From Epiperipatus broadwayi (lineage: Eukaryota > Onychophora > Udeonychophora > Euonychophora > Peripatidae): a stretch of 64,000 nt of DNA. A program made the position numbers and the translations under genes. The notes beneath the pieces were generated by a model. That model did not search any database and was not told where the DNA came from. It saw nothing but the letters and a program-made list of their open reading frames with translations. The stretch covers positions 1,636,501 to 1,700,500 of the forward strand of contig JAQFVV010000072.1 of the NCBI GenBank assembly GCA_028023455.1, given 5' to 3'. Of the stretch, positions 1 to 10,703 are shown piece after piece; position 1 is the first letter of the stretch, and each line of letters starts with the position of its first letter.

Positions 1-409
1 TTTATTTATTTATTTGATTTTAATATATAAGTATATGTTTAAAAGAAATGCAATTCAATGTAAATAATGTCCAGTAAATGGAGTAGATATAGTTAATTGG
101 TCATGTGAGTTGTATAATATCTTGAGAAGAACTCAATGGAGATGAAAGCCAGTTCGATAAATATTAAAATTATTAATAGTTGTTTATTTCAATCTTATTT
201 TGATTATTTATTTATGCATTTGTGACAACATTATGGACAAATAAATTATATTGGATATTTGACCATTACAGTAACATTATTACATGTTTTTTTTACTGAT
301 ATTATTAACCTACATAGTCAAAAGATATCAGGCAGGTTTAGATGACCTAAAACTGGTCTTTAAAATGTATAAAAACTAATGTGTAATATTTAAATACAAG
401 TATAATATA
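1..409. other. AT-rich stretch, nothing recognised
   Basis: Very AT-rich sequence with no convincing open frame, repeat structure or RNA motif that I can name. Confidence 0.5.
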
Positions 410-735
410 AAGGGGATTTGAAGCCAGACTTCAAGCTCTCTTTAATCATCTACTCCATTTTATAGAACCAATACATATGACCACATACATGTGAAAAAGA
501 TAAATGATCTCCGCTATGTATATTTCATGCTGAACCAGCACTCTTTATTTGGTCCAGATGAACATCTCTCATGCATATCTATAATCAATGCTTGGTTTAT
601 ATTAAAATAGCAAATCTTCAAACTTTAATGAACAGACTTCAATCCTCTCCACTCTCCAACCATCCATGTCATTGAAAATCTGATGATGGTATATTCAAAG
701 CCCTTGCATGACAATTCCATTATCAGTGTTAAATC
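410..735 (-). repeat. Family B dispersed element, degraded
   Basis: This is a copy of the repeat called family B here. It starts with the family's 'ggggatttgaa...' terminus and shares the block containing 'gaaccagcac' and 'ttggtccaga' with 6690-7110, 27840-28260, 47545-48370 and others. Read on the minus strand, 566-504 covers the hammerhead-like segment. Stem II (GTGCT...AGCAT), GAAA and the distal stem I strand (AGATCAT) survive. The first catalytic box is decayed (AATAAAGA where CTGATGA is expected), so cleavage activity is not expected. Confidence 0.75.
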
Positions 736-931
736 TATATAACTATGCATCATAGTTGGTTTGATTTCAAAATGAATCTTTTTTTGAAATTAAGGCTGTT
801 ACCTTGAATACATAAAAAAGTAAAAGATGGTTGTTACATGAAATAATGCATTAGTTTCAGGTTTGAATTTTAGTCCTTCATAGGAAATGCAAAATTCAGA
901 ATCTTACTTGGGGATATTATTTCATTACACT
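736..931. other. AT-rich stretch with a possible family F fragment
   Basis: Around 845-900 the words 'gcattagtttcaggtttgaa' and 'tagtccttcat' resemble the head of the repeat at 38630-38680 (family F). The match is short and nothing else is recognised. Confidence 0.3.
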
Positions 932-939
932 ATCTAGAG

Positions 940-1549
940 ACTGGTTACTCAAGCTTTCAGTACATGTTCTAGACCAACCTATGAATCACAAACAAATTGT
1001 TGTGGAAAATTTTGAGAAGTTCTCATGTTGGATAATAAATTTTTCATTGAAAGAACAAAAACCTACACACTATTAAAAAACACATAAAAAACTGCTCAAC
1101 ATATTATTGTGTGTCTGACCACTTTTGTGTTTAAACACTTCCTTTTTTATATTCCAATCCACTTTGTATAATCAGCACATCAGTGCAGCACTTCACTTAT
1201 ATTGCTCTCATTTCTCTTGTTCACTTTCAGAGTTTTGTTCTTCATGCTAGAATCCTACTAACATTGATATAGTATATATTTTTAAAAGAGACTAAAAAAA
1301 GTTGTAATTGCTACAAATCAAGAAATCTACTATGAACTAAGTAGTATATATTTTTTAATATGCAGCTTTTCAAAGATCTTATATCAAATCGTAAGTACTG
1401 AAATATAATATAAAGATATATATTTGTATGTGGTAATATGGCTTTTATTATTACTATTCTTATAATAGAATAGTAGCAACATATAATGGGTCACATAAAA
1501 TTTCAGTCTGACTATGGGACCACAGGTGTAAAAAGGTTGCACACCACTG
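940..1549. mobile_element. hAT-type non-autonomous DNA transposon, copy 1
   Basis: About 610 bp, homologous over most of its length to 58505-59315. Shared blocks include 'gttctcatgttgga', 'ccacttttgtgtttaaacac' and 'gaaatataatataaagatat'. The right end, read inward on the minus strand, is CAGTGGTGTGCAACC, the usual style of a hAT terminal inverted repeat. The left end (from 940) is a decayed match. It is flanked by near-identical 8-bp direct repeats, atctagag (932-939) and ctctagag (1550-1557); 8-bp duplications are characteristic of hAT. There is no transposase frame, so this is a non-autonomous or internally deleted copy. Superfamily is inferred from the termini and duplication length only. 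Confidence 0.7.
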
Positions 1550-1557
1550 CTCTAGAG

Positions 1558-2230
1558 CAAGGATAAAGAGACCTGCCTTATTCAATTGTTGATCAGTAAT
1601 TGAGTTCCAAACTATTCTTAGCTAGCGATTGAAACAAGGATAGGAAAATTTTAAAATCCTCATTACCTGGTGGCAGAAAGAACATGATGAATAATACATT
1701 TTCTTTCCCTATTTCTGGAAGCTATAGGCTGTATTATTTTAAATCACTTTGTTTCAGGTATGATCCTTATATAGTGAACATAGGAAAGAAGTAAAATATA
1801 TTTGATCTGCTCTTTATATTATACTAAAAAGTAACCTATTGTTTGATGTTACATCTGTTTCTTAAGTGATGGAGTCATTGGCTTAAGAGCTACAGAAGAT
1901 ATAAAACACCTTTTTTTTTATTAATATTTGGAGTGTATAATTATCTAGTGCATTTGCATGTTTAGAAAAATAAAGAAAATTAAAGGGAGAGAAACAAAGA
2001 GGGTGTGTGTGAAGAGATAGAAATATTGTGTATTGCTTTTCACTTTAGTATGTTGATATCATTTGACTTTTAAAACAGTTGATGACATAGTTAAAAAAGT
2101 CACACACATTTCACATTTTACTTAGTTAGTCAATTTAGAAGCAAAGGGGAAGGTTGCCTTAAATGACTGCCTTTTTAGCAAGAAGATTGTACTATTGAAC
2201 AAAAGGAAGTAATTAAATTATTGAGGATAG
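1558..2230. other. AT-rich stretch, nothing recognised
   Basis: No open frame or repeat that I can name. A short purine-rich run lies near 1990-2015. Confidence 0.4.
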
Positions 2231-2234
2231 AAGA

Positions 2235-2500
2235 TGCCTTCTGTGTTGTGTGGTAGTAAAATAGTGGTCTAAAAACTTATTCTGATGCTCAAATTACTCA
2301 TAAACTCCCAAGTGACAAACTATTTGATTATTTTTGCCACGCAAAATTCACCGCACTAGTAGAGGAGAAAAACACGAGAGCTAACAGTCCAGATCAGATT
2401 TATCACATTCAATCTCTGAATGTTCTGATTAACAAAGCATTTCATTCTTTTGCCTACATGTTTAGTGCAATAGTTGAATAATGGATTGGAAAGCTAAAAG
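2235..2500 (+). repeat. Degraded family C tRNA-related SINE, probably dimeric
   Basis: Contains the family C words 'tctgatgctcaaat', 'aaactcccaag' and 'aaactatttgatta', which recur at 27170-27230 and 27480-27500. A second, weaker unit with 'tagtgcaatagttgaataatgg' follows near 2464. Family C has a tRNA-like head in better copies (see 14385-14600 and 37318-37425). This copy is strongly diverged. Confidence 0.4.
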
Positions 2501-3540
2501 ATCCTGAACACCATATAATCTCTTGAATAATAAACCATTTGATTATAAATAAAAAATTGTAAAAATATCTTGGTTTGCTGAAATGAGATCAAAATCCTAA
2601 CTCTAACCCTAACTTGTTCCATACATCAATGTTAGGTTAAAATTCACCAAATATGTATATAATATCCACTTTACCATGCATTCTTGGACTAATAATAAAG
2701 ACACATAAACACTCATACATATAAACACAGAAATAAATGAAAAAACTCCTTTATAATAATTAGAAATGTCCAGCCATAAATTAATAGTCCTAGAGACTAA
2801 AACACTTGTTCTAATAATCATCAATAACTTTGTCTGAATTAGGGATGAAAGACTTCATTTTTATCTCAATGCCATGAGCTCGGATAAATATTTATAGATG
2901 TAAAAGGATTTCAAAAAATAACATCTCCAAAATCCTTCCGGTAAAAATCACCTATACAAATATTTAATTTGTCCACGTTTCAAATAAATTTAAATGAATC
3001 ATTTTGAAGCCTTTTTCCTTTTTTAAAGAGCATTTTTAATTTGAGTTTTAAGTTGCTATAATATTCTTTCAGCACTCACTATATTCCATATCAAAATTCT
3101 AGCATCTTAACTGTGCATATTTGTATATTTTAACCTGAACTTATAGATTAACTAATATCTTATCAATAGTATACATTGATTTTAAAATGAACCTAGCCCA
3201 AAATTCACAGGACTACAATCTTCCTTATTGAAGATCATAGGCTATTAAAATTGTGCACTTCTTTTATAGTTGTGCAGTGAGACTCATTTGACTAATTGAG
3301 ATGCACCAGGTAAAATCTTTACTCTCCAGTTAAAAAATATATATCCATTTACTGATCAGCAACAGATAGATGTTAGCTGAAAAAAATTCAAAATCTCAGC
3401 CAAAAAAAATCTGCCCTCTTAACCTGGATTAAATTACAATTTGTGGATACCGCAGGGTATACATTGCTGCTACACCCTAAGATCCATATTGTTCTTCCCA
3501 ACTAATAACTAATTTAATTTGATGTATGTAATTGAATGAT
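2501..3540. other. AT-rich stretch, nothing recognised
   Basis: Short open frames occur (for example minus strand 2609-2824) but have no composition or motif that suggests coding. There is no repeat I can align elsewhere in the window. Confidence 0.4.
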
Positions 3541-3655
3541 TTATTGCCTGAGAGTTAGTAAGAAATTTGAGCATCAGATGTATATGGTTAAGCAATGAAA
3601 TAGAATATCAGACTCTGGAGCTCAAAGACCATGAATCAGGCCCAATACAATCACT
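3540..3655 (-). repeat. Family C SINE fragment
   Basis: 'tttattgcctgagagttagt' followed by 'tttgagcatcagat' and 'tctggagctcaaag' parallels 37320-37425 and 40105-40200 in the same order. I take it as a degraded minus-strand copy of the tRNA-headed SINE called family C here. Confidence 0.45.
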
Positions 3656-4124
3656 TTTGGAATAATGCAAATAATAATAATAACATAGTTTAATTATTTT
3701 TATTTAATAAAGCCTAAATTAAAAATAAAAATATAATGAAAATTTATCATTTTCATTATAAAAAAACATAATTTTAAACCATATTATTAAATAAATAAAT
3801 ACCATAATTTTTTAATAAAATACTGCTTATAATACTCTGATGAATATATTTGACTTTTCAAAGACCCTCTGAGTCTGAGTATATACTATATAACATTTCA
3901 TAATTTAGACTCAAGTGAATTATTTTAACAAAGTTGAAATAGTAACCGCTTTCTCATATCAACTTCAATTTATCATCATTATTACAAGTTAATTACAACA
4001 GCTGAGTTTTATTAAAAAATTATTTTGATTAGATTTAATTTCCCCATCAATAAATTTAAATATTATCAACACCATAATTTATAGTTTAATTAAAGTTATC
4101 TGAATACTTCCATTATATATATCA

Positions 4125-4460
4125 TTAAAAGCCAGTCAACAATTAGACAATCCGATTCTCAATAACAATCAACAATTTCAAATTGTTGTCAAGGCAACCT
4201 CCTTTTAACAATAAAAGTGGAATCCCACCTTTATTAATGGTCCAATATATTTATATAGACACTAAAGATTACATCTTGACAATAGAGATTAAAATTATTG
4301 ATACAAATAGTTCAAATAAACCTCTTTAAACAGGTAAATATAACATGTTCTGAATACAGATTAATGAAGAGTCAACTATAACATTGAAAACTGCAATTAT
4401 AATTTTCAAATTGTACCCAATGTATTATTTGAATAATAAGTGTAATAATGCTCAAAGCTA
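4125..4460 (+). repeat. Family H dispersed repeat, copy 1
   Basis: Shares an ordered series of words with 60125-60405 and 60665-60990: 'caacctccttttaaca', 'atagacactaaagatt', 'aaacaggtaaatataac', 'tgttctgaa', 'ttttcaaatt'. No coding sequence is visible. A third partial start of the family lies just before the Penelope-like fragment at 61047, so family H may be part of, or a preferred neighbour of, that element. Confidence 0.7.
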
Positions 4461-4520
4461 AATGGGTGTGTAAGTAATTATTAAAAGCCAGTCAAAAACT
4501 TATAGACAATCCCAATATCA

Positions 4521-4555
<35 letters not shown>

Positions 4556-5140
4556 TTGTGGAAGGAAATTACTTTTCACACATGTGCTACTACATTGATA
4601 TTAAATTTACGTACACAATCACTTATGCTTAAAGCCTATTATTATATAAACTAACCTCTATACTGTGCCCCAACCAGTTTCATCTTATTATGGGCCTGAT
4701 ATTTCAATTGACAAATTATTTGTAAAATTTAGTTTATATATTACACAGAAGAGAAATCTCATTTTTATCTATCTGTGATTTTAAATTATATTAAATGTAC
4801 GTAAAGAATTTAGTGATTATATACATATAATCTTATGGAAGGAAATTAATCATCACACATGCTATTAGATTGACATTAAATTTATATGATTTGTACAAAT
4901 AATTTTTCTTGAAGTCCTGATTTAACTATGGTCAATAAAGGTTGGTTTATAGAAGAATAAGCTTCACTTATGCTTTTAAAACATTTACTGATGGGTGAGT
5001 GCATATAAATTTAATATCAATCTAATAATGCATATATATATATATATATAAGGAGGAATTTCCTTCCACAAAATTACATATATATATATATATATCACTA
5101 AATTATTTATTACACATATATATATATAATATCAAGATTA
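4521..5140. repeat. TA microsatellites and nested inverted repeats
   Basis: Several (TA)n runs (4521-4546, about 5032-5050, 5078-5094, 5116-5129) lie among copies of a short motif, 'tggaaggaaatta' plus 'attagattgacattaaattta'. The motif occurs on the plus strand at 4558 and 4834 and on the opposite strand at 5000-5075, so 4834-5075 can fold back on itself. It resembles a small TA-inserting fold-back element, but the class is not determinable. Confidence 0.55.
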
Positions 5141-6685
5141 TTGTTCCAATACTAACGTATTAAGTAAATGAAATACTCGTAATCCAAAGCACCAGATAAA
5201 ACTTTTTTTTAGAGAAAAGATGGGTGTCTTTTTTCTTTATTTCAATTTATATAGAGAATCTAATCTTAAGCACTTCGAAAGAAAAGGCATGAAGATTTTA
5301 AATCAATCACATTATTAAAACTATATTTCAAATTGCTTTATATTATTTTTCTCTACCTTGTGTTTTGGATAGAGAGTATTTCATTTCTTAATAGAACAGA
5401 GTTATTAATCTCGATGTGTAATATTAAGTGCAGGGAACTTTATGCATATATGATGAGAAAACAAAGAGCAGCTCTTTAATCTTTTCCCATTTATAGTAAA
5501 CTTGAATAGTCAGTGATTACCAGATGATACTTCATTTGGATCACTATTCTTAAAGCGTATTCTGGCATTTGCTTTTACCAACCAGAACTTAAAATTCAGT
5601 GATTGAAATAATCTAGATATACAAAAACCAATCTGAAGCATCTTGATTGGGGAGCGTGAAGCTGTTGTTCTCTCCACTGTTTAAGTCCACTATTTCCTAT
5701 ACAAATTAACATTCATGAAATCTTGTGATTTATGAGTTAATATTATGATCTTTATACTGGAAATATATAAACTATTGTAAAGTTATAATTATTTATTAAG
5801 CACACAGAAAATATATGTAAATACTTTGAAGACAGGCTATAACCTGTGTCAAATGCACCGTAAAGATTGGCTAAAGTTAGGTTAAAGATAAGCCTGCCAC
5901 TCTTATCTTAATGGGTCATGGTTTGAGACATCCCTCTATTGGCAAAATAAAGATATTGCTCGACTATTATAAAAATTTTAAGGCATATTTGATACAGGTT
6001 ATAAAAACCACTTTCATAACTTATTCCAAGAGAAAAGATTAAAATTCAAAACATTCTAAGATTTGAACCCAAACCAAACTGCATGAACAGCTACATAGAT
6101 CTGACTTTGGATAGTTAACTATATATTATAGAAATATTGTTTTCATGCTGAAACACTTTTCATATATATTGCAATAAGAAATAACATTGTAATGCTAGTA
6201 AAGTAATAAAAAGAATTAAATCAAAGTAAATAATAAGTTTCTCTGCAAAAAGTTACGATGATTCACCCTTTTATATATATATGTTTTTAATTTGGCTTTA
6301 TTTTGGAATATTCTTTGACATTTTACTTAGATTTGTCCTCTGGGGACTGGCTAGACAAGAAATATTGATTATTGTAATTCCTGTAAAAGTGCGGTCTATA
6401 AAGTCTTATTAAGATAATAAGTGCACTTAAAATTGCAGTAGTAAAATTAGAAGTAAACAAAACTTGTGTAATTATATTTGTCTTTCTTAATATATATATA
6501 TATATAGTATAAACAGTTATTGCTTTTTAAAATATATATATATACAGTATAAACCGTTAATATTTTAATAATTTATGTCCTAAAATAATTTTAACATAAT
6601 ATACTATTTTTAAAAATATTATGATAAAATGTATAAACACGCATACATCTAAATGAAGTCCCTTTTCAAAAGTCATAAAAATGAA
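5141..6685. other. AT-rich stretch with fragments of two low-copy repeats
   Basis: Two weak repeat relationships are visible. First, 5500-5600 ('agtcagtgattacca', 'tctggcatttg') resembles 62610-62690. Second, 5700-5800 ('tgatttatgagttaatatta', 'aattatttatta') resembles 38080-38160. TA runs lie at 6490-6505 and 6532-6544. No coding region is recognised. Confidence 0.4.
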
Positions 6686-6805
6686 TAAATAGGGTTCTTT
6701 GAGCTCAGTCTTTCAACTCTCCACACTATTTCATACCACTAATACACTTGACCACATATATGTTTAAAAGATAAATAATCAGAATATACATATTTCGTGC
6801 TTAAT

Positions 6806-6853
6806 CACCAATATCCGTAGTTCGTGCTAAACCAGCACTCGTCAGTTGGTCCA
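6806..6853 (-). ncRNA. Hammerhead ribozyme motif, family B, one core change
   Basis: Read on the minus strand: CCAA, then CTGACGA (CTGATGA expected), then a perfect 5-bp stem II (GTGCT-loop-AGCAC), then GAA followed by CTAC, and a TTGG strand that pairs with CCAA to start stem I. A core base change (U7 to C) and loss of A15.1 suggest reduced or no activity. Confidence 0.7.
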
Positions 6854-6951
6854 GTTGGAGGGTGGGAGTGAATTGAAGCCTGTCCATTAAAGTGTGAAGA
6901 TTGGCTATCTTAATATAAATCTGAGTACTTACGGTATATTGTGTAGAGATG

Positions 6952-7009
6952 ATAATCTGCACCAACTGATGAGTGCTGGTTTAGCACGAAATACGAAATT
7001 GGTGATTAT
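6952..7009 (+). ncRNA. Hammerhead ribozyme, type I, family B, core boxes intact
   Basis: CTGATGA lies at 6966-6972. Stem II, 6973-6987, is a perfect 5-bp hairpin (GTGCT / AGCAC, 5-nt loop), followed by GAAA at 6988-6991. Stem I forms between CCAA (6962-6965) and TTGG (6999-7002) and continues, after an internal loop, between ATAATC (6952-6957) and GATTAT (7004-7009). The helix III and cleavage-site segment (6991-6998, ATACGAAA) has lost the near-palindrome and the U-A cleavage step inferred for the family, so helix geometry is preserved while scission may be impaired. Confidence 0.85.
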
Positions 7010-7194
7010 TTATTTTTCAGACATATATATGGTCAAGTGTATCAGTAGTATGAGATAGTGTGGAGAGTTGAGGGTCGGGTGAAAGTCTGAGCTCAAAGAA
7101 CCCTATGTATTATATTGATTGTACAGATATATATATATAGCCTGTGTGTTGGATATTAAAAATGAATAAAATTATTTTTTTGTTCTGCGTGTTT

Positions 7195-7330
7195 CAGCAC
7201 ATTGGCTAGTTAAGGAGCTCAAGGTTCATTGATCATAACTCAGCTTTGTCACTTCGGGTATTCAAACTTTTTAATAAACCCCCAAGCAATAAACCAATGG
7301 GGGCGGGATATGTTGTTTTACATTTAAAAA
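7195..7330 (+). repeat. Family C SINE fragment
   Basis: 'ggctagttaaggagctcaag' and 'cccaagcaataaaccaatgg' match the body of family C (compare 27170-27230). Overlapping small frames in this interval are not coding. Confidence 0.45.
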
Positions 7331-7354
7331 AATTTTTTTTTTGCATGTGTCAAA

Positions 7355-7428
7355 GGGTTGACTGGGAAGCGAGCCCGGGCCAGGCCAGCTGCTTGGAAGG
7401 CAGCTATGCTAACCACAAGGATAATGGC
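7355..7428 (-). pseudogene. tRNA-Gly(TCC)-like pseudogene or SINE head
   Basis: On the minus strand the block GTGGTTAGCATAGCTGCC is a near-perfect D-arm/box A plus anticodon-stem segment of an animal tRNA-Gly. It is followed by an anticodon loop CTTCCAA (anticodon TCC) and a T-arm-like GGCCCGGGCTCGCTTCCC. The acceptor ends do not pair (GCCATTA against AGTCAACC) and box B is altered, so a functional tRNA is unlikely. The GC-rich block stands out from its surroundings and is followed on the minus strand by an A/T-rich tail, which suits a tRNA-derived SINE or a retroposed tRNA pseudogene. Confidence 0.75.
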
Positions 7429-7899
7429 TTTATTGAGCAATATTTGTTTTATTTAATGGTTATTTTAAAAAAATAAACATGTTGTTAATCCGCATATTCT
7501 AAATGCTCAACTACTTCACACTCAATCTCAATCTTTATTTCACACTCAATCTTCTTACTATTTGAAATCTAATAATTTTTCTTTGAAACGTTGCCCTGAC
7601 AATGGCGGATGCTATTTCATCAAAATATTAATCAAAAATATTGCACGGTTTAACCACAAAAGTATAATTGTAAAAACATTAAATACAATATATATATTTA
7701 AATTTTTATCACTAGACAGCTTACATTTGTAATTAACAATGTAAAAAAATAATTATACAATATCAAATATGAAAGAATGTTTAATAAAATATTCACTAGG
7801 TTCTATTCAAAATAGACAGATGGAGTTTTCAGTCAAACAAGTTAATTCCCTACATGAAAATGAACACTGTGATATAAACCTTATTTATCATCTCAGTGA

Positions 7900-8170
7900 A
7901 TCAAAAACTACTGGACCTAATTCGCTCTCTCAAAACCAGAGATACCAAACTAGCCCCACCTCCATTCCTCACAGACACTTGGGCAATCCTCCAACTCCCA
8001 TCCTCTCAGTTTCTGTCATAGGACTCAACCATTTAAATGTTTGTGGCCCATGCGGTGCTTGCTCAACGAAGACATGCATCTCGGACTGGCCTGGACTACC
8101 CACCCTTTCCACTTCCCACTTCCTTTTCACATGTATCCTTCCCCTCTTACCATGTTGCTCCTGAAATTTC
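7900..8170. other. GC-rich island with open frames on both strands
   Basis: About 260 bp of conspicuously higher GC than its surroundings. It contains the C-terminal half of a 131-codon plus-strand frame (7769-8164) and a 67-codon minus-strand frame (8172-7969) with a more protein-like composition (basic start, then FVEQAPHGPQTFKW). I recognise neither. It could be a decayed exon or retroposed piece of host or transposon coding sequence. The minus-strand reading looks the more plausible. Confidence 0.4.
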
Positions 8171-9337
8171 AATTTGCCATATAATCACTCCCTTGCAAAT
8201 CTTTTTCTAACTGTATTTGTATTTGATGAATAAGCTTTCATCACTGAGAAAAAAAAAATTGTCTTTTAATAATAAAAAAATTGAATGATGGGAAGTTTTA
8301 ATTTTTTAATATATATATATAACTCAATTACTTTTTAACAAAGTTCAACTCCCTCTTAGAAAATTACGTATTAAGTTGGAGTTTTACATATTATGTTCAT
8401 AATGTTATCCAGAAAGCACATGAATGGACCTCTACATATAATTGTACTGCAAAGTTGTGGTAAATGCTGCCAAATGAACAATAAATTTATATATTTTTAG
8501 GTTTTATTAATACATGTCATGAGTTATCAAGAAATAACTCAGTTTGCACAAAAAGGCATCACATATTCAAATTTTATTCATCAATGAGAAATAAGTACAA
8601 ATATGGTTATTTTCTTTTCAGATTGTTTTCAATAATTTGCAAAACATTTTTATTTAATAAATATAAAATATATTTAGTTTTGTAATTATATGATTTTTTA
8701 GGAAGATTTAACTTACATCATGGAAAAGAAAAAAAAACATATTATTATAACTAATATAAAAAAATAAGACTTGATTTTCATTTCCTTAAATAAATTTATA
8801 ACTGCTATAATTTACTCATTTGTTTAATTATGTTGAAAATTAATTTTAATAATTTTGTTTAAAATAAATTAATTTGGACAAAACACTATTAAATTATAGG
8901 CCACATATATAATTTTTTTTTTGCAAATTTACCCTTAACTTCATTACATTATGTAGCTACAGAAAAGTTAAACAAAACAACCAATAAGCTATCCCATAAT
9001 AAATACCTATCAGCTTCTATAAACACTAAAATAACCACCAATCACCTTTTCCAGGACAATCATTTCACGGCTCACAGTTCAGTAGTTGACTGCCAAGCCA
9101 TGACAGCATTTCAATGTAATTATTACCAGATTAATATTATTCATTTGGTTCATTGTTTAAGGTGATTATTTGTAGTCATTTCCAATGTTGTGTTTGGCTA
9201 ATTTATCACAATATTCAATATTTTAAAAAAGTACATTTTGACGATCTCAAGTTTTAAAAAATCAGATCTATTTTAGATTATTTACTAGTGAAACATTAAT
9301 ACAAATAAATATACTCATATTTCCAATCTATTTTAGA
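8171..9337. other. AT-rich stretch, nothing recognised
   Basis: Long A and T tracts and no convincing frame or repeat. Confidence 0.5.
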
Positions 9338-9599
9338 TGCCTATACTCCACCTACTATCATTTGGTGAAGTATAGCTCCTAGTTTTAATGTGAACTGTGA
9401 AAAAAGGGACTGTACATGCCCGTATAGATTTCCATACCCTTTCCAACTGTAACTTGGAAGCATGCCTTGTGAGTAAGTATGGTAACATGCCTGACTGTAC
9501 TTGACAGCTTGCCTCATGTTGATGTTTGGTTCTAACAGCTTCCAGTTTTGAACATGGACTTGCCTTATTGCATTAATCATTAGTTTTGACAGTCATTGT

Positions 9600-9870
9600 C
9601 TGGAGAATATATTGCTGTTCGGGACATTACTTCTCAGGAGAATGTATATACCGCTGTTCAGGTTTAATAGTAGTTCTCTCTCAGGTTAATAGTATTTCTC
9701 TGGGGAATGTACATACTGATGTTCAAGTTTAACAATAAATAGTTCTCTCTCAGAACATGTATGGAGAAAATACATACTGCTGATCAGGTTTATCAATAGT
9801 TCTCTCTAAGAATGTGTATGGAGAATATTTATACTGCTGTTAAGGTTTTTCAGTTGTTCTCTAACTGACT
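9600..9870 (-). repeat. Degenerate ~60-bp tandem repeats inside the LTR
   Basis: Words such as 'gagaatgtatata', 'ctgttcaggttta' and 'agttctctct' recur about every 60 bp, near 9602, 9639, 9703, 9763 and 9821. They lie downstream of the LTR TATA box in the element's own orientation, in the R/U5 part. Confidence 0.75.
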
Positions 9871-9932
9871 ATTTACTTCCAGATTCCCAACCTTAATGGA
9901 AACATTTGGATTCAGTGAGCATGCGTTATCTC

Positions 9933-9941
9933 TTTATATAC
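9933..9941 (-). promoter_or_regulatory. TATA box of the Gypsy LTR
   Basis: TATATAAAG on the minus strand, about 65 bp into the LTR, in a location suitable for the U3 promoter of the element. Confidence 0.6.
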
Positions 9942-10006
9942 ACATTGGATAGTGCCAATGAATGCGCAATCTGATCAAAATAAGATAGGCAAGGTGATAT
10001 ATGGCA

Positions 10007-10018
10007 TTCCCTCCCCTT
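10007..10018 (-). other. Polypurine tract of the Gypsy element
   Basis: AAGGGGAGGGAA on the minus strand sits directly against the LTR start TG. This is the expected plus-strand primer position of an LTR retrotransposon. Confidence 0.8.
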
Positions 10019-10244
10019 GGCTAAAATTAGCCCTGGAGAATGTAGTCATGCAAGTGAATTGGTAGTTATCATCTTTGCTGTTCAGTTTCTACTGGCTTAA
10101 TAATCTTTTCAGTAAGTACAATATCTTCATCTGTGGATCTTGAAATAATGGATTCATCACTGCTGACTGATGACTCATCACTTCTGGCTTACAATTCTGT
10201 CATGTGATGAGGTTTTGCTGATGTCTGGTCTTGGAACTGTAGGT

Positions 10245-10703
10245 TCACATAGCTGTTTGTGATACAACACTGTTGGCTTGCCACTTTTTATCATCTGATG
10301 AGACTTTGTTGATGGCTGGTCTTGGAACTGTAGATTCATTACAGCTCAATATGTAATTCAACCTGTTGGTTTTGGTGATGATGATGTTGTTGCCCTTAAC
10401 AGTTTTAGTCAACACTGTTTGTGATCTTTTAACTTTAATCATAACTTCTGGAACCCATTTGGTGGTTCCCATAAATATACAGCATAGAATGTGCATACCT
10501 ATATACTTTTTAGCACTTTTAATTCCATGGTCTATTTTAGAGTTTAAATGTGGATTATTAATTACTTCTAGGCAGACCCTGTTTGAATTTATTATTGTGA
10601 GCTGGTTCACTTTACTCATTGTAAAACCTAAATATGTGAAGCAGTACATTGAAATGCTACCAGAGGATTTTGCAATCAGCTGATAAATAATATTATAAGC
10701 CAT
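10245..10703 (-). pseudogene. Ty3/Gypsy polyprotein, integrase C-terminal part (truncated)
   Basis: An open 152-codon minus-strand frame. Its second half contains MGTTKWVPEVMIKVKRSQ, followed by a TVKGN segment and an N-L-N-Y-I pattern. This corresponds to the small C-terminal integrase domain of K02A2.6-like Gypsy elements (consensus style: W-x-P-A-x-V, then V-x-T-x-x-G, then R-R-N-R-x-x-L). Upstream, a lysine-rich K-S-A-K-K-Y block fits the linker before that domain. The basic R-R-N-R box is degraded to TKTN. The downstream tail contains STVPRPAINKVSSDD, whose DNA is repeated about 93 bp later (10205-10246). The 5' remainder of the element is missing beyond 10703. It is followed by a polypurine tract and LTR in the right order. 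A dead copy. Confidence 0.8.

Larger units (their letters stand above)
6690..7110. repeat. Family B fold-back element with two hammerhead motifs
   Basis: The two ends are inverted copies of each other. The left end reads 'tctttgagctcagtctttca...' and the right end '...gaaagtctgagctcaaaga', and the internal halves continue the complementarity. Each half carries a hammerhead segment: minus strand 6853-6806 and plus strand 6952-7009. A transcript of either strand would form a long hairpin and also contain a ribozyme-like fold. There is no open frame. Other family B copies are listed separately. Confidence 0.85.
9338..10006 (-). mobile_element. Gypsy-type LTR (3' LTR of a truncated element)
   Basis: Read on the minus strand it begins TGCCATATATCACCTTGCC (from 10006) and ends ...GTATAGGCA (9338), giving the TG...CA ends and TGCC/GGCA inverted termini typical of LTRs. 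Immediately upstream on the minus strand is a polypurine tract (AAGGGGAGGGAA, 10018-10007), and before that the Gypsy integrase C-terminus, exactly the order expected for the 3' end of an LTR retrotransposon. The interior holds a TATA box (TATATAAAG, 9941-9933) and about five degenerate 60-bp repeats near 9600-9870. The start is homologous to 25228. Confidence 0.85.

Noticed and set aside
7246-7476. 76-codon frame over a GC-rich segment
   Set aside because: The GC-rich part is the tRNA-Gly-like pseudogene on the other strand plus a SINE fragment.
10366-10683. 105-codon plus-strand frame
   Set aside because: Antisense shadow of the Gypsy integrase C-terminus at 10245-10703.
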